A DNA stretch of 35,982 nt from Haloplanus sp. (GCF_028275055.1 NZ_JAQCNJ010000062.1:1-35982); one strand, 5' to 3'; numbered from the stretch's first letter, positions 1-8,948 are shown. Notes: a model not told the origin generated them from the letters alone. Numbers and translations: made by a program.

Positions 1-1
1 T

Positions 2-697
2 ATCGCCGCCCACCTCGCCCACGGCGAAACCCTGCCCTACGCCGTCGAGGCGGGGACGACGTTCATGGAGCGGGCCGTCCGCTACGGCCTCGATGTGGGC
101 GAGGGGCCGGGGTCGGTCCACCACCTCGCAGCGTTGCGCGAGGCCGCCGATCGCCACCGGACGATGACCGATGTTGCGGAGGTGGTCGAGGCGTTTGTCG
201 ACCGCGACGTCTCCCGGTTGGTCCCGGAGGTTGGGATGAACGTCGTCGGCGCGACGGAGTACGCCGAGGCGGTCGGCGAGACGGCCGCCGTCGAGGGCCG
301 GATCACGCGCACCTTCTCGGGTGTCGCGCCCAACCGTGGTGTCAGACTCGGCGCGGCGAGTCACCTCGCCCGCTTTCTGCTCGCGGCCCGAGAGTTCGAC
401 CCCGACCCCCGGTTCGCCGTCAACTGCCGGTTCGACGACGGGACGGAGGCGGCAACCGGGGAGTTGGACGGGCCGGTGACGGCGTCCGACCGCGACGCCG
501 AATCCGAGGACACGGGCGGGACGATGGGGTGGCGCGTCAAGCAGGCGTTCGACGCGGTCGATACCGACGCCCGGACGCCCGTCGCGGTGCTTGACCGCGG
601 CGCCGTGGGTCAGGAGGCGACGATCAAAATCGTCGCCGAGACGCCGGAACAACTGGGTGAGCGGGTGTTTGCGTTACTCGATGCCACCGAGACATAA
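2..697 (+). CDS. thiDN: ThiD-ThiN thiamine biosynthesis protein, C-terminal part (5' end outside window)
   Basis: The reading frame is open from the first bases, so the gene starts upstream; the ATG at 65 is internal. The first ~30 codons (LAHGETLPYAVEAGTTFM, then GLDVGEG and VHHL) match the C-terminal end of the hydroxymethylpyrimidine (phosphate) kinase ThiD. The rest, from about LREAADRH to the stop, resembles ThiN, the archaeal thiamine-phosphate synthase domain that replaces ThiE: it has the PEVGMNVVGA, GRITRTF and GVRLGAASHLARFL blocks and ends with ATIKIVAETPEQL. In this family the fused protein phosphorylates the pyrimidine and joins it to the thiazole phosphate in the cytoplasm. An acidic low-conservation stretch (about 480-520) lies inside the ThiN part. 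The domain call is from recognition of motifs, not a search. The only doubt is how much of ThiD lies upstream. Confidence 0.85.
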   Translation: MAAHLAHGETLPYAVEAGTTFMERAVRYGLDVGEGPGSVHHLAALREAADRHRTMTDVAEVVEAFVDRDVSRLVPEVGMNVVGATEYAEAVGETAAVEGRITRTFSGVAPNRGVRLGAASHLARFLLAAREFDPDPRFAVNCRFDDGTEAATGELDGPVTASDRDAESEDTGGTMGWRVKQAFDAVDTDARTPVAVLDRGAVGQEATIKIVAETPEQLGERVFALLDATET

Positions 698-710
698 GAG
701 ACCCACAGCG

Positions 711-716
711 TTTTAC
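711..716 (+). promoter_or_regulatory. TATA-like box of mutS
   Basis: TTTTAC is centred about 27 nt before the mutS ATG. That spacing would start the transcript at or within a few bases of the start codon, so mutS is probably leaderless. The GGAGG at 734-738 is too close to the ATG to act as a normal ribosome binding site. Confidence 0.5.
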
Positions 717-739
717 CCGACCACGGCCGGACTGGAGGT

Positions 740-3406
740 ATGACCGCGGACGGAATCGTCGGGGAGTTTCTCGATTTGAAAGCGGAGACGGATGCCGATC
801 TGCTGGCGATGCAGTGTGGCGATTTCTACGAGTTTTTCGCGGAGGACGCCGAGTTCGTCGGCGACGAACTCGACCTGAAGATCTCCGAAAAGTCCTCTCA
901 CGGGGCCACGTACCCCATGGCCGGCGTGCCGGTCGACGATCTCACACCCTATTTAAAGACGCTCGTCGAACGCGGCTACCGGGTCGCCGTCGCCGACCAG
1001 TACGAGACGTCGGACGGTCACGCCCGCGAGATACGCCGTGTCGTCACACCCGGAACCCTGCTGGAGACGACGGACCCGACGGCACAGTTTCTGACCACAA
1101 TCGCGGCCGTTGACGGTCGTTACGGTCTCGCCTTTGTCGACGTGACGACCGGCGCGTTCCGCGTCACGTCGACGCCGTCGGCGGCGACGGCGCGGGCCGA
1201 ACTCCACCGGTTCGACCCCGTCGAGGTTCTGCTGGGACCGACGCTCCGCGAGAACGAGAACGACGGTCACCTCCTGCGTGGCGTCCGGGAGGGGACCGAC
1301 GCCTCGGTGACAGACCACGATCCGGCCGCGTTCGCCCCCGGCCGGGCCGAGCGCCGACTGTGTGACCAGTTCGGCGACGCCGCTCTCGACAGCGTCGGGC
1401 TCGACGACCGCGCGGCCGTTGCCGCCGCGGGGGCCGCCCTCGCGTACGTCTCCGAGACGGGCATCGGTGTTCTCGACGCGCTGACCCGACTGCAAGCGTA
1501 CGACCCTGGCGACCACCTCAACCTCGACGCGACGACCCAGCGCAACCTCGAACTCGTCGAGACGATGCACGGCGACCGTGAGGGATCGCTGCTGGCGACG
1601 GTCGATCACACCGTCACGAGCGCCGGCCGGCGTCGGCTCGAAGAGTGGCTGACGCGTCCCCGTCGCGACCGGACGGTGATCGACCGCCGGTTGGACGGCG
1701 TGGCGGCGCTCGTTGAGGCGACGCTCGCCCGCGACCGTGTTCGGGAGGTTCTCGACGACGCCTACGACCTCGAACGTCTCGCGGCGAGGGCGACCAGTGG
1801 GAGCGCGGACGCGGACGACCTGCTCTCGGTCCGGGATACGCTGGCCGTCCTGCCGGCGCTCGCCGACGCAGTCGACGACTCCGGGCTCACCGACTCGCCG
1901 CTCCCCCGGATCGTCGACCGCCCCGACGGGGAGGCCGCCGAAACGCTCCGAGCCGAGTTGGACGACGCACTCGTCGAGGAGCCACCGGGGACGGTCACGG
2001 AGGGCGGTCTGTTCCGACGGGGGTACGACGCCGACCTCGACGACCTTCTCGATCGGTACGGGGACGCACACGAGTGGCTGGAGGGGCTGGCCGACCGACA
2101 AAAGGCCCGAACGGGGATCACACACCTACAGGTCGACCGCAACAAGACCGACGGCTACTACATCCAGGTCGGCAACTCCGAAACCGACGCGGTTCCCGAC
2201 GACTACCGCGAGATCAAGACGCTGAAAAACTCGAAGCGATACACCACCGACGAACTCGCCGAGCGCGAACGGGACCTGTTTCGACTGGAGGACGCCCGCG
2301 CCGAACTGGAGTACGACCTCTTCGTCGACCTTCGGGACCGGGTGGCGACCCACGCGGACCTCCTTCAGGACGTGGGACGAACGCTGGCGACGGTCGACGC
2401 CTTGAGGTCGCTTGCGACCCACGCCGCCGGTAACGACTGGTGTCGTCCGGAGGTGGTTGAACCGGGACCGCTCGGTATCGAGGCCGGCCGCCACCCGGTG
2501 GTCGAGCGGACGACGGAGTTCGTCCCGAACGACCTCGAACTCGACGAGGACCGGGGCTTTCTGCTCGTCACCGGCCCCAACATGTCCGGCAAGTCGACGT
2601 ACATGCGACAGGCGGCGCTGATCGTCCTGCTGGCACAGGCGGGGAGTTTCGTCCCCGCGCGATCCGCGACGGTCGGCGTCGTCGACGGCATCTACACCCG
2701 TGTGGGCGCCCTCGACGAACTTGCCGGCGGCCGATCGACGTTCATGGTCGAGATGGCGGAACTGAGCAACATCCTCCACTCGGCCATGGAGGAGTCACTG
2801 GTCGTTCTGGACGAGGTGGGACGCGGGACGGCCACCTACGACGGCATCTCCATCGCGTGGGCGACGACGGAGTACATCCACAACGAACTCGACTGTCACT
2901 GTTTGTTTGCTACCCATTACCACGAACTGACGGCGCTTGCCGACCATCTCCCTCGCGTTGAGAACGTCCACGTCGCCGTCGCCGGCGATGACGGCGGTGA
3001 CGAGGACATCACATTTCTCCGAACCGTCGAGGAGGGGCCCTCGGACCGGAGCTACGGCGTTCATGTCGCCGATCTGGCGGGTGTTCCCGCGCCCGTCGTC
3101 GATCGGTCCCGGGAGGTGCTCGACCGCCTCCGCGAGGATCGGGCCATCGAGGCTCGGGGTGGGGAACCCGGAACGGGAACGGAAACGACACAGGCGGTGT
3201 TCGATCTGGGCGCCGGCGAGTTCGGATCGGCGTCGGCCGGCGGCGACTCAGCGGCCGACGCCGACGGTGGCGGCATCGACCCGGAGACGGAGGCGGTGCT
3301 CTCGGAACTCGAGGCGCTGTCGGTCGCCGAGACGTCGCCGGTCGACCTCATGACGCGGGTCCGCGGGTGGCAGGAGCGACTCGACGACGAGGGAAGCGAG
3401 AACTGA
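740..3406 (+). CDS. mutS: DNA mismatch repair protein MutS
   Basis: An 888-aa MutS1-type protein. The N-terminal mismatch-recognition domain shows the Phe-x-Glu element as F29-Y30-E31 (DFYEFF). The connector, lever and clamp region includes HLNLDATTQRNLEL and the YYIQV segment. The ATPase domain has Walker A GPNMSGKST at residues 612-620, a LVVLDEVGRGT Walker B/signature near 687-697 and the FATHYHELT motif. Known role: it binds base mismatches and small loops and, with MutL, starts repair. No mutL is visible in the window, although haloarchaeal mutS and mutL are often neighbours. The C-terminal ~90 residues are an acidic Gly/Ala-rich linker followed by a short helical tail, common in halophile MutS. 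The start is chosen from the promoter spacing and the length. Confidence 0.95.
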   Translation: MTADGIVGEFLDLKAETDADLLAMQCGDFYEFFAEDAEFVGDELDLKISEKSSHGATYPMAGVPVDDLTPYLKTLVERGYRVAVADQYETSDGHAREIRRVVTPGTLLETTDPTAQFLTTIAAVDGRYGLAFVDVTTGAFRVTSTPSAATARAELHRFDPVEVLLGPTLRENENDGHLLRGVREGTDASVTDHDPAAFAPGRAERRLCDQFGDAALDSVGLDDRAAVAAAGAALAYVSETGIGVLDALTRLQAYDPGDHLNLDATTQRNLELVETMHGDREGSLLATVDHTVTSAGRRRLEEWLTRPRRDRTVIDRRLDGVAALVEATLARDRVREVLDDAYDLERLAARATSGSADADDLLSVRDTLAVLPALADAVDDSGLTDSPLPRIVDRPDGEAAETLRAELDDALVEEPPGTVTEGGLFRRGYDADLDDLLDRYGDAHEWLEGLADRQKARTGITHLQVDRNKTDGYYIQVGNSETDAVPDDYREIKTLKNSKRYTTDELAERERDLFRLEDARAELEYDLFVDLRDRVATHADLLQDVGRTLATVDALRSLATHAAGNDWCRPEVVEPGPLGIEAGRHPVVERTTEFVPNDLELDEDRGFLLVTGPNMSGKSTYMRQAALIVLLAQAGSFVPARSATVGVVDGIYTRVGALDELAGGRSTFMVEMAELSNILHSAMEESLVVLDEVGRGTATYDGISIAWATTEYIHNELDCHCLFATHYHELTALADHLPRVENVHVAVAGDDGGDEDITFLRTVEEGPSDRSYGVHVADLAGVPAPVVDRSREVLDRLREDRAIEARGGEPGTGTETTQAVFDLGAGEFGSASAGGDSAADADGGGIDPETEAVLSELEALSVAETSPVDLMTRVRGWQERLDDEGSEN

Positions 3407-3517
3407 AACGCGACAGCCGACGGATCCAGTTGCGACCGATTCTAGACGCCCTTTGTCCACATCCCCGACACATATTGAAAAATCTACTTTCGGTCCCCGG
3501 TCCCCGTCCCGGACGCG

Positions 3518-4432
3518 ATGTCAGACGATTCATCACGACGACGGTTCCTCGCGGTCGTGGGAAGCACGACCATCGCGGCGCTCGCCGGATGTAGCGGCGC
3601 CGACGGCGACGGAGACGGCGGCGGTGGGACCGGCACCGAGTCGGAGTCGATGGACACCGAGATGACCGAGACGGACGCGATGACCGAGCCGGAGCCGATG
3701 GACGACGGGATGACCGATACCGACACCATGGACGAGGAACTGGCGTCGGTTACGGTCACCGTCAGGGTAGAGAACGTCGCCCCGACCGACTTCTACGGCG
3801 CGGAGACGCCGACCGGCGGGGCGATCTGGCTCACACCGGGTGCGTTCGCGATTCACACCGACGAGAACCCGTTGTTCACCGAGGGCGAGGCGGCGTCGAC
3901 CGGCCTCGAAGCACTGGCGGAGGCCGGCACACCAACCGGCTTCGAGAACGAACCCGGACTGCTGGGTGAACTCCAACAACAAGCGGGGCGTATGGGCGTC
4001 GTCGCCGCGGGGGCGTACACCCCCGACGACACCGTCGCGGACCCCGCCGACCCGATGGGTGAGGTGCCCGGCGCGCCACCGATCGCACCCGGTGGTGCGC
4101 TCGAGTTCGACATCGAGGCCGCCCCCGGTCAGCGACTCTCGTTTGCGAGCATGTTCGTCCCCTCGAACGACGTGTTCGTCGCGCCGGCGTTGGGTGTCGA
4201 ACTGTGGCCCGACGGCGACGTGACAGAGCGCGTTGATCTCTGGGACGCGGGGACGGAGCCGAACACGCCGCCGGGGGAGGGCCCGGATCAGGCACCCGCA
4301 CAGGATACCCCGACGCAAGGAGCCGACGAGAACGGCGTCGTGCGCCGCCTCGCCGACGTCGACGACAGCTACGAGTACCCTGCCGCCAGCGACGTCGTGC
4401 GGGTGACGTTGACACCGGACGGCGGGGTGTAG
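3518..4432 (+). CDS. Tat-exported lipoprotein with spondin domain
   Basis: The 304-aa product starts with a twin-arginine signal (SRRRFLAVVG) and a lipobox ALAGC with the lipidation Cys at position 25, so it should be anchored on the outer face of the membrane. Residues ~26-75 are a Gly/Thr/Glu/Met-Asp rich linker with repeated EMTETDAM / EPMDDGM-like units. From about residue 78 (VTVTVRVENVAP, then GGAIWLTPGAFA, LEALAEAG, APGQRLSFASMFVPSNDVF and VELWD) it matches the spondin_N fold, an Ig/C2-like domain also found in secreted archaeal and bacterial proteins. Ligand and function are unknown. It stands alone, and a TATTGAAAAAT stretch about 40 nt upstream is the likely promoter. The domain call is by motif recognition. 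Confidence 0.8.
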   Translation: MSDDSSRRRFLAVVGSTTIAALAGCSGADGDGDGGGGTGTESESMDTEMTETDAMTEPEPMDDGMTDTDTMDEELASVTVTVRVENVAPTDFYGAETPTGGAIWLTPGAFAIHTDENPLFTEGEAASTGLEALAEAGTPTGFENEPGLLGELQQQAGRMGVVAAGAYTPDDTVADPADPMGEVPGAPPIAPGGALEFDIEAAPGQRLSFASMFVPSNDVFVAPALGVELWPDGDVTERVDLWDAGTEPNTPPGEGPDQAPAQDTPTQGADENGVVRRLADVDDSYEYPAASDVVRVTLTPDGGV

Positions 4433-4478
4433 CGTCGTCGCGTCCTACCCGCCCGGCGGCCACAGCCCCCCGGAGCCA

Positions 4479-4486
4479 CATATTTC
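4479..4486 (+). promoter_or_regulatory. TATA-like box of the small flavoprotein gene
   Basis: CATATTTC is centred 28 nt before the ATG at 4511, the spacing expected for a leaderless haloarchaeal transcript. There is no Shine-Dalgarno motif. Confidence 0.5.
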
Positions 4487-4510
4487 AGTCAGGCCGGCGC
4501 ATACGAAGGC

Positions 4511-5095
4511 ATGACATCTGTACTCGTCGTCGGCGGGGGTCCCGCCGGCCTGAGTGCGGCACTGTTTGCGGCCAAGAACGGACTCGACGTCACCGTTTTC
4601 GGCACCGACGAGACGTGGATGCACAAGGCACATCTGTTCAACTACCCGGGCATCGGCTCCATCGGCGGCACCGAGTTCATGGGTGTGACACGTCAGCAGG
4701 CCGATGACTTCGGCGCCGACCGTCGACAGGGCGAGGCGGTGGCGGACGTTGAGGACGGTGGCGACGGCTTCGCCGTGACGACCGACGACGGCGAGTACGA
4801 GGCGTCGTATCTGGTGTTGGCGACGGGTGCCGACCGGAGCCTCGCCGAGGACCTCGGCTGTGCGATGACCGACGACGGCGTCGTCGACGTGGGTGTCGAT
4901 ATGGAGACGAGCGTCGCGGACGCCTACGCGACGGGCGCGATGGTTCGCTTCGAGGAGTGGCAGGCGGTTATCGCCGCGGGCGACGGCGCGGCGGCCGCGC
5001 TGAACATCCTGAGCAAGGAGAAGGGCGACCACTTCCACGACTTCGACGTGCCCGCCGACGCAACCGAGGCGTTCGGCACGATGGCCGACGGATAG
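4511..5095 (+). CDS. minimal FAD-dependent oxidoreductase (thioredoxin reductase-like)
   Basis: A 194-aa protein with the Rossmann FAD-binding motif GGGPAGLSAALFAAKNG at residues 8-24, a YLVLATGAD motif near residue 100-110, and a C-terminal FAD-closing segment (DAYATGAM, then WQAVIAAGDGAAAALNIL) like the end of thioredoxin reductase. Typical thioredoxin reductases are ~310-340 aa. Here the NADPH-binding domain and the redox-active CxxC between the two halves of the FAD domain are absent. The usual GD of the FAD-closing motif is replaced by TG. I know similar ~190-200 aa proteins from other haloarchaea, so this is probably a real family rather than a local truncation. Electron donor and acceptor are unknown. 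Confidence 0.85.
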   Translation: MTSVLVVGGGPAGLSAALFAAKNGLDVTVFGTDETWMHKAHLFNYPGIGSIGGTEFMGVTRQQADDFGADRRQGEAVADVEDGGDGFAVTTDDGEYEASYLVLATGADRSLAEDLGCAMTDDGVVDVGVDMETSVADAYATGAMVRFEEWQAVIAAGDGAAAALNILSKEKGDHFHDFDVPADATEAFGTMADG

Positions 5096-5129
5096 AACGT
5101 CTCGTCTCACGCTCCGACCGATCCGCGCA

Positions 5130-5136
5130 CTTTTGA
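5130..5136 (+). promoter_or_regulatory. TATA-like box of the ATP-grasp ligase gene
   Basis: CTTTTGA is centred about 28 nt before the ATG at 5162, consistent with a leaderless transcript. Confidence 0.45.
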
Positions 5137-5161
5137 CGCCCCACCCCTCAGCGGGTGATGT

Positions 5162-6046
5162 ATGCTTCGTCTCGCGGTGACGACCCGGGCCGAAACGTTC
5201 GACCGCTTGCAGGATCCACTCGCCGAACGCGGTATCGAGGTGGCCCACCTCCCCGCCGAGGGCCGAACGATCGACCTCACCGCCCCGCCCGGGGACCACT
5301 TCGACGCTGGCTTTGTCTTTCCCTCGCGGACGCCGGAGGGGACGGCACTGTCGGCGTTGTACGACCTTCCGTGGGTGAACGACCGCACGGCGGTGCGCAC
5401 CTCGCGAAACAAGGGAGGCGTGATCGCCGCGCTGAGCGCGGCAGACCTCCCGGTGCCGAAGACGACGATGGTTTCCAACCCCGCCGACGAGGCCGCCGTC
5501 GCCGACGCGGTCGAGGGGTTCTCGTGGCCGGTCGTGATCAAGCCCAACTCGACGACGCGGGGGACCGGCGTTGCGAAGGCGGCGGATGTCGACTCCCTGC
5601 TCGGTATCGTCGACTACCTGAACCTGATCCACGACTACCGCGCGACGGGCGATAAGACGTTCCTGCTTCAGGAGTATCTCCCCGATGCCCGCGACTATCG
5701 GGTGATGATCGTCGACGGGACGTACGCCGGCGCGGTGGAGCGTCGCCTCCCCGAGGCCGACCGAGCGGCCGGCCGATGGAAACACAACGTCCACCGTGGG
5801 GCGGAGGCGCGTGGTGTCGACCTCCCGGCCGACCACCGTCGACTCGCGGAGCAAGCGGCCGAGACACTCGGTGTGCCGTATCTGGGTGTCGATCTTCTCG
5901 CGACCGACGGCCGGGTCGTCGTCGCCGAGACGAACGCGCGGCCGACGGTCGACGCCGCAACAAAGTACGTCCCCGAGTTTTACGACCGGTTGGCGGGGTT
6001 GATCCAGCGGACTGCGGGGTCGGACAACGGTGCCGAGGACGGGTAG
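5162..6046 (+). CDS. RimK-family ATP-grasp ligase
   Basis: A 294-aa ATP-grasp enzyme. After a pre-ATP-grasp N-terminal domain (residues 1-90, with FVFPSRTPEG and PWVNDRTAVRTSRNKG), the ATP-grasp core shows PVVIKPNSTTRGTGV (lysine and glycine-rich ATP loop, near 125-140), LLQEYLPDARDYRVMIVDG (near 170-190), RRLPE and KHNVHRG, GVDLLATDGRVVVAETNARPTVD with the metal-binding Glu/Asn pair. RimK-like enzymes form amide bonds between a carboxylate and an amine, classically adding glutamate to a protein or cofactor tail. The substrate here cannot be read from the sequence. The gene is followed at 4 bp by the convergent hsp20 gene. The family is certain enough; the exact activity is not. Confidence 0.85.
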   Translation: MLRLAVTTRAETFDRLQDPLAERGIEVAHLPAEGRTIDLTAPPGDHFDAGFVFPSRTPEGTALSALYDLPWVNDRTAVRTSRNKGGVIAALSAADLPVPKTTMVSNPADEAAVADAVEGFSWPVVIKPNSTTRGTGVAKAADVDSLLGIVDYLNLIHDYRATGDKTFLLQEYLPDARDYRVMIVDGTYAGAVERRLPEADRAAGRWKHNVHRGAEARGVDLPADHRRLAEQAAETLGVPYLGVDLLATDGRVVVAETNARPTVDAATKYVPEFYDRLAGLIQRTAGSDNGAEDG

Positions 6047-6049
6047 ACC

Positions 6050-6436
6050 CTATTCGAGATCGATGGCGGCGGAGTCCTCGACCGTCTCCATGGTTACCTG
6101 CAGGACGCCGTTGTTGAAACTGGCCGACGCGGAGTGTTCGTCGACGCGGGTCGGGAGGCGGATTCGCTCGTCGTACTCGCGACGGGAGGACGCGGCGCTG
6201 ATCGTGAGTGTCTCCCCGTCACATTTCAGTTCGATGCCATCCTTGTCGACGCCAGGCAGATCGGCGACGAGTCGGAGTTGGCCGTCCGCTTCGTAGACGT
6301 CGACGTGGGTTTCCGAACCGAACCCCGAGTCGGGGCTGACACCTGCACCAGCGCCGGTTCCGGTCATCTCGTTCATCATCCGTTCGATCTCGTCGAAGAT
6401 ATCGCCGAACGGGTCGTCGCGGTCGTCGCCTCTCAT
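6050..6436 (-). CDS. Hsp20/alpha-crystallin small heat-shock protein
   Basis: A 128-aa protein with an N-terminal Met/Asp-rich segment (FGDIFDEIERMMNEM) followed by an alpha-crystallin domain: THVDVYEADGQLRLVADLPG, the GETLTIS strand, RLPTRVDE and the closing NNGVLQVTM, equivalent to the GVL motif of the family. Small heat-shock proteins are ATP-independent chaperones that hold unfolding proteins in oligomers in the cytoplasm. There is no clear IxI/V C-terminal tail; the end is AAIDLE. On the minus strand, CTTTTTG at 6461-6467 lies 28 nt before the start, a good TATA position. The gene is divergent from pgk. Confidence 0.9.
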   Translation of the reverse strand: MRGDDRDDPFGDIFDEIERMMNEMTGTGAGAGVSPDSGFGSETHVDVYEADGQLRLVADLPGVDKDGIELKCDGETLTISAASSRREYDERIRLPTRVDEHSASASFNNGVLQVTMETVEDSAAIDLE

Positions 6437-6460
6437 GTAGTGTTGTTAGCCGTTCTCGTT

Positions 6461-6467
6461 CAAAAAG
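6461..6467 (-). promoter_or_regulatory. TATA-like box of hsp20
   Basis: Read on the minus strand this is CTTTTTG preceded by AGAAA, a purine-rich element where the BRE is expected. It is centred 28 nt before the hsp20 ATG at 6436. Confidence 0.45.
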
Positions 6468-6485
6468 TTTCTGTCCTTCATGTCA

Positions 6486-6504
6486 CGACGAGAGACACTC
6501 GTCG
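6486..6504. promoter_or_regulatory. inverted repeat between hsp20 and pgk
   Basis: A perfect 7-bp inverted repeat, CGACGAG-N5-CTCGTCG, sits in the 119-bp divergent hsp20/pgk intergenic region, about 18 bp before the likely pgk TATA element (GAAATAC, 6522-6528). Position and symmetry suit a dimeric regulator's operator. It does not match the TACT-N7/8-GAGTA site described for TrmB in Halobacterium. Function is inferred only. Confidence 0.35.
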
Positions 6505-6555
6505 GGCCGAATCGGCCGTTTGAAATACTCGACCAATCATCGGGGAGATGAGAAA

Positions 6556-7764
6556 ATGTTCGAGACGCTCGACGACATCGAGTCCGGGAACCGCGTTCTC
6601 GTCCGGGTGGATCTCAACTCGCCCATCGAGGACGGCATCGTCAAGGACAACCACCGGTTCTCCCGGCACGCCAGAACGATCCGGGAACTCGTCGACGCCG
6701 GGCACCGTATCGCCGTCCTGACCCATCAAGGCCGCCCCGGCCAGGAGTCGTTTATCTCCCTTTCTCAACACGCAGATATTTTGGCCGAACACGTCGGCGC
6801 ACCAATCCATTTCATCGACGATGTCTACGGCGAGTCGGCGGTCGAGGCGATCCGCGGACTCGACGCCGGCGAGGTGCTTCTCTTGGAAAACGTCCGGATG
6901 GCGACCGACGAACTCCCCGAGCGCGACCCGGAGGTCCACGCACGGAGTGATCTGGTCCAGGCGCTGGCCTCAGAGTTCGACTGTTATGTCAACGACGCTT
7001 ACTCCGCGGCCCACCGCGCCCACGCCTCGCTGGTCGGCTTCCCGCGCGTTCTCCCGGCCTACGGCGGACGTGTCATGGAAGCGGAGTACGAGGCCAACAC
7101 CAGCATCGCCAACCGTGAGTTCGACGGGTCCGTGACGATGGTGTTGGGTGGCGCGAAGGCGACCGACGTGATCGACGTGATGACCGCCCTTGACGAGGCC
7201 ATCGACCACTATCTGCTCGGCGGCATCGTCGGCGAACTCTTTCTCCGGGCCGCTGGTCACGAGGTCGGGTACGACGTCGACGGGACGGACCTGTACGACC
7301 ACCAGTGGGAGGCAAACGAGGACCGGATCCGTGAACTGCTCGCAGAACGTGGCGACCGCATCCTTCTCCCCACTGATCTGGCGGGCGAGCGTGACGGCGA
7401 GCGGACCGAGTTTCGCCTCGACGGCGTCCGGAAGGACCGCCCCTTTCTCGACATCGGATCGGACACAATCGACCGGTACGGCGCCGTTATCGAGGACTCG
7501 TCGGTCGTGTTCGTGAAAGGTGCCCTCGGCGTCTTCGAGGACGAACGGTTCGCCGATGGCACCGTCGGAATTCTGGAGACAATCGCCTCGACGGACTGTT
7601 TTTCGGTCGTCGGCGGGGGCGACACCTCCCGTGCGATCGAACTGTACGGCATCGACGAGGAGTACTTCTCGCACGTCTCCATCGCCGGCGGAGCGTACGT
7701 TCGGGCGCTCACCGGCGAGTCGCTCCCCGCGGTCGACGCGCTCCGCCGCGACCGGACCGGCTGA
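6556..7764 (+). CDS. pgk: phosphoglycerate kinase
   Basis: A 402-aa phosphoglycerate kinase, which transfers phosphate between 1,3-bisphosphoglycerate and ADP in glycolysis and runs in reverse in gluconeogenesis. Visible motifs are RVLVRVDLNSPI (substrate-binding Asp/Asn), HRFSRHARTIREL, LTHQGRPG, LLLENVRM, NDAYSAAHRAHASLVGFP, the hinge region with VLGGAKATDVIDVM, FVKGALGVFE and the nucleotide-binding VVGGGDTSRA. An in-frame ATG exists at 6520, but the one at 6556 begins directly with the conserved MFETLDDI region, follows the TATA-like GAAATAC at a suitable distance and gives the usual family length. It converges with gap with 4 bp between stop codons, so the two enzymes that act in sequence are adjacent but on opposite strands. 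Confidence 0.95.
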   Translation: MFETLDDIESGNRVLVRVDLNSPIEDGIVKDNHRFSRHARTIRELVDAGHRIAVLTHQGRPGQESFISLSQHADILAEHVGAPIHFIDDVYGESAVEAIRGLDAGEVLLLENVRMATDELPERDPEVHARSDLVQALASEFDCYVNDAYSAAHRAHASLVGFPRVLPAYGGRVMEAEYEANTSIANREFDGSVTMVLGGAKATDVIDVMTALDEAIDHYLLGGIVGELFLRAAGHEVGYDVDGTDLYDHQWEANEDRIRELLAERGDRILLPTDLAGERDGERTEFRLDGVRKDRPFLDIGSDTIDRYGAVIEDSSVVFVKGALGVFEDERFADGTVGILETIASTDCFSVVGGGDTSRAIELYGIDEEYFSHVSIAGGAYVRALTGESLPAVDALRRDRTG

Positions 7765-7768
7765 CGGA

Positions 7769-8794
7769 TCACCCCCGGTACCCGAAGCCCATTCCCATCG
7801 ACTCGTCGGTCGTCGTCATGCTCTCCTCGGCGTCGGCGTCGCCCCGAAGCGCCCGGACGGCGTCGATGTTTTCGGGCACCACGTCGCTCTCCTGATGGAT
7901 CGCTTGGAACAGATAACAGTCCCGGCCCTCGACCGTGATCGACGCCTCCCAGATGCAGTTTTCCCACAGGTCGCCCCGGGGTCGATCGGCGTCGTCGGCG
8001 AACTCCTTGAGTTTGCCCGCGCCGTCGATATCCGCGCTCGGCGGGATAACAAAGAGGCGGCGTTCGTTCTCGAACAGATCGACCACGTCGCTGGCGTCCG
8101 CCGCCGAGTCGAGGGTTACGTTGACGCTGTGGGTGTGCATCAGCGTCGCCGGAACCTTCATGCCCAGCGTATCGATGTCGATGCCGGGGAGCACCGTGTT
8201 CACGTCCGGGCCGTGGTGGGAGGGAATCGTCACCGGATCGGGAAGAATGTCGTCTATGGGGCCGCGCCCGGTCTGTCCGGGGTCGCCGCCGCGGCGGACC
8301 AGCGTGACGCGGGCCTTCTCGACGCCGTAGGTCTCGTCAAGCGGGGTGAGGATCCGGGAGAGTCCCGTCGTGTTACAGGAGACGACGCGTGCGGAGTCGG
8401 CTCCGACGGCCTCGGCGTAGTTGCCACGGGCGTTGAAACTCACGTCGGCCACGTCGGCGTTCTCGCCGCCCTGAAAGATCGCGGGGGTGTCGTGGTCGGC
8501 GTAGAGCGCGGCGTTTTCGGCCCCGACCCCGGAGGGCGTACAGTCGACGATCACGTCCGACGCGGCGACGAGGTCGTCGGCGGTCCCGGCGAGTTCGAGG
8601 CCGGCATCCGCAAAGCGGTCGGCGCGGTCGGTGACGGCGGCGTAGAGCGGATACCCCTTGCGCGTGGCCGTCTCCGCCTCGAAGTTCGGGCGCGTCTTTG
8701 CGACGCCGACGAGGTCCATATCCGGTTGTGCCGTCACCGCGTCAGCGACGCGTTTGCCGATCGTTCCGTACCCGTTGACGCCGACTCGTGTCAT
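7769..8794 (-). CDS. gap: type II (archaeal) glyceraldehyde-3-phosphate dehydrogenase
   Basis: A 341-aa archaeal-type NAD(P)-dependent GAPDH. The start at 8794 gives [20 protein letters not shown], the Rossmann dinucleotide site right at the N-terminus; the 93 codons upstream in frame look non-coding. The catalytic Cys is C140 in [11 protein letters not shown], the archaeal form of the active site, and [10 protein letters not shown] with HxH is also typical. Haloarchaea often carry a bacterial-like GAPDH for glycolysis and this archaeal type mainly for gluconeogenesis, so a gluconeogenic role is likely (inference from the family). On the minus strand TTTTCA around 8820-8825 lies ~27 nt before the start. 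The 3' end abuts pgk. Confidence 0.95.
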   Translation of the reverse strand: MTRVGVNGYGTIGKRVADAVTAQPDMDLVGVAKTRPNFEAETATRKGYPLYAAVTDRADRFADAGLELAGTADDLVAASDVIVDCTPSGVGAENAALYADHDTPAIFQGGENADVADVSFNARGNYAEAVGADSARVVSCNTTGLSRILTPLDETYGVEKARVTLVRRGGDPGQTGRGPIDDILPDPVTIPSHHGPDVNTVLPGIDIDTLGMKVPATLMHTHSVNVTLDSAADASDVVDLFENERRLFVIPPSADIDGAGKLKEFADDADRPRGDLWENCIWEASITVEGRDCYLFQAIHQESDVVPENIDAVRALRGDADAEESMTTTDESMGMGFGYRG

Positions 8795-8948
8795 ATCGCG
8801 GAGTCGACGGCCGACGATGAAAACGGTTTCGAGCGACGTTCTCACCGCCCGCCCACGGGAGCCCGGTCCATGGACGGTCGGCGCTCGACGCCCGCGAGCT
8901 GTCTCCCGGTGTGCTCGCTTTTCGGCTCGTCCGAGCGAGACGGGGCAC

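Noticed and set aside
4445-5854. 469-codon antisense ORF opposite the flavoprotein and ATP-grasp genes
   Set aside because: Basic, Val/Arg-rich shadow of two well-conserved genes; no domain visible.
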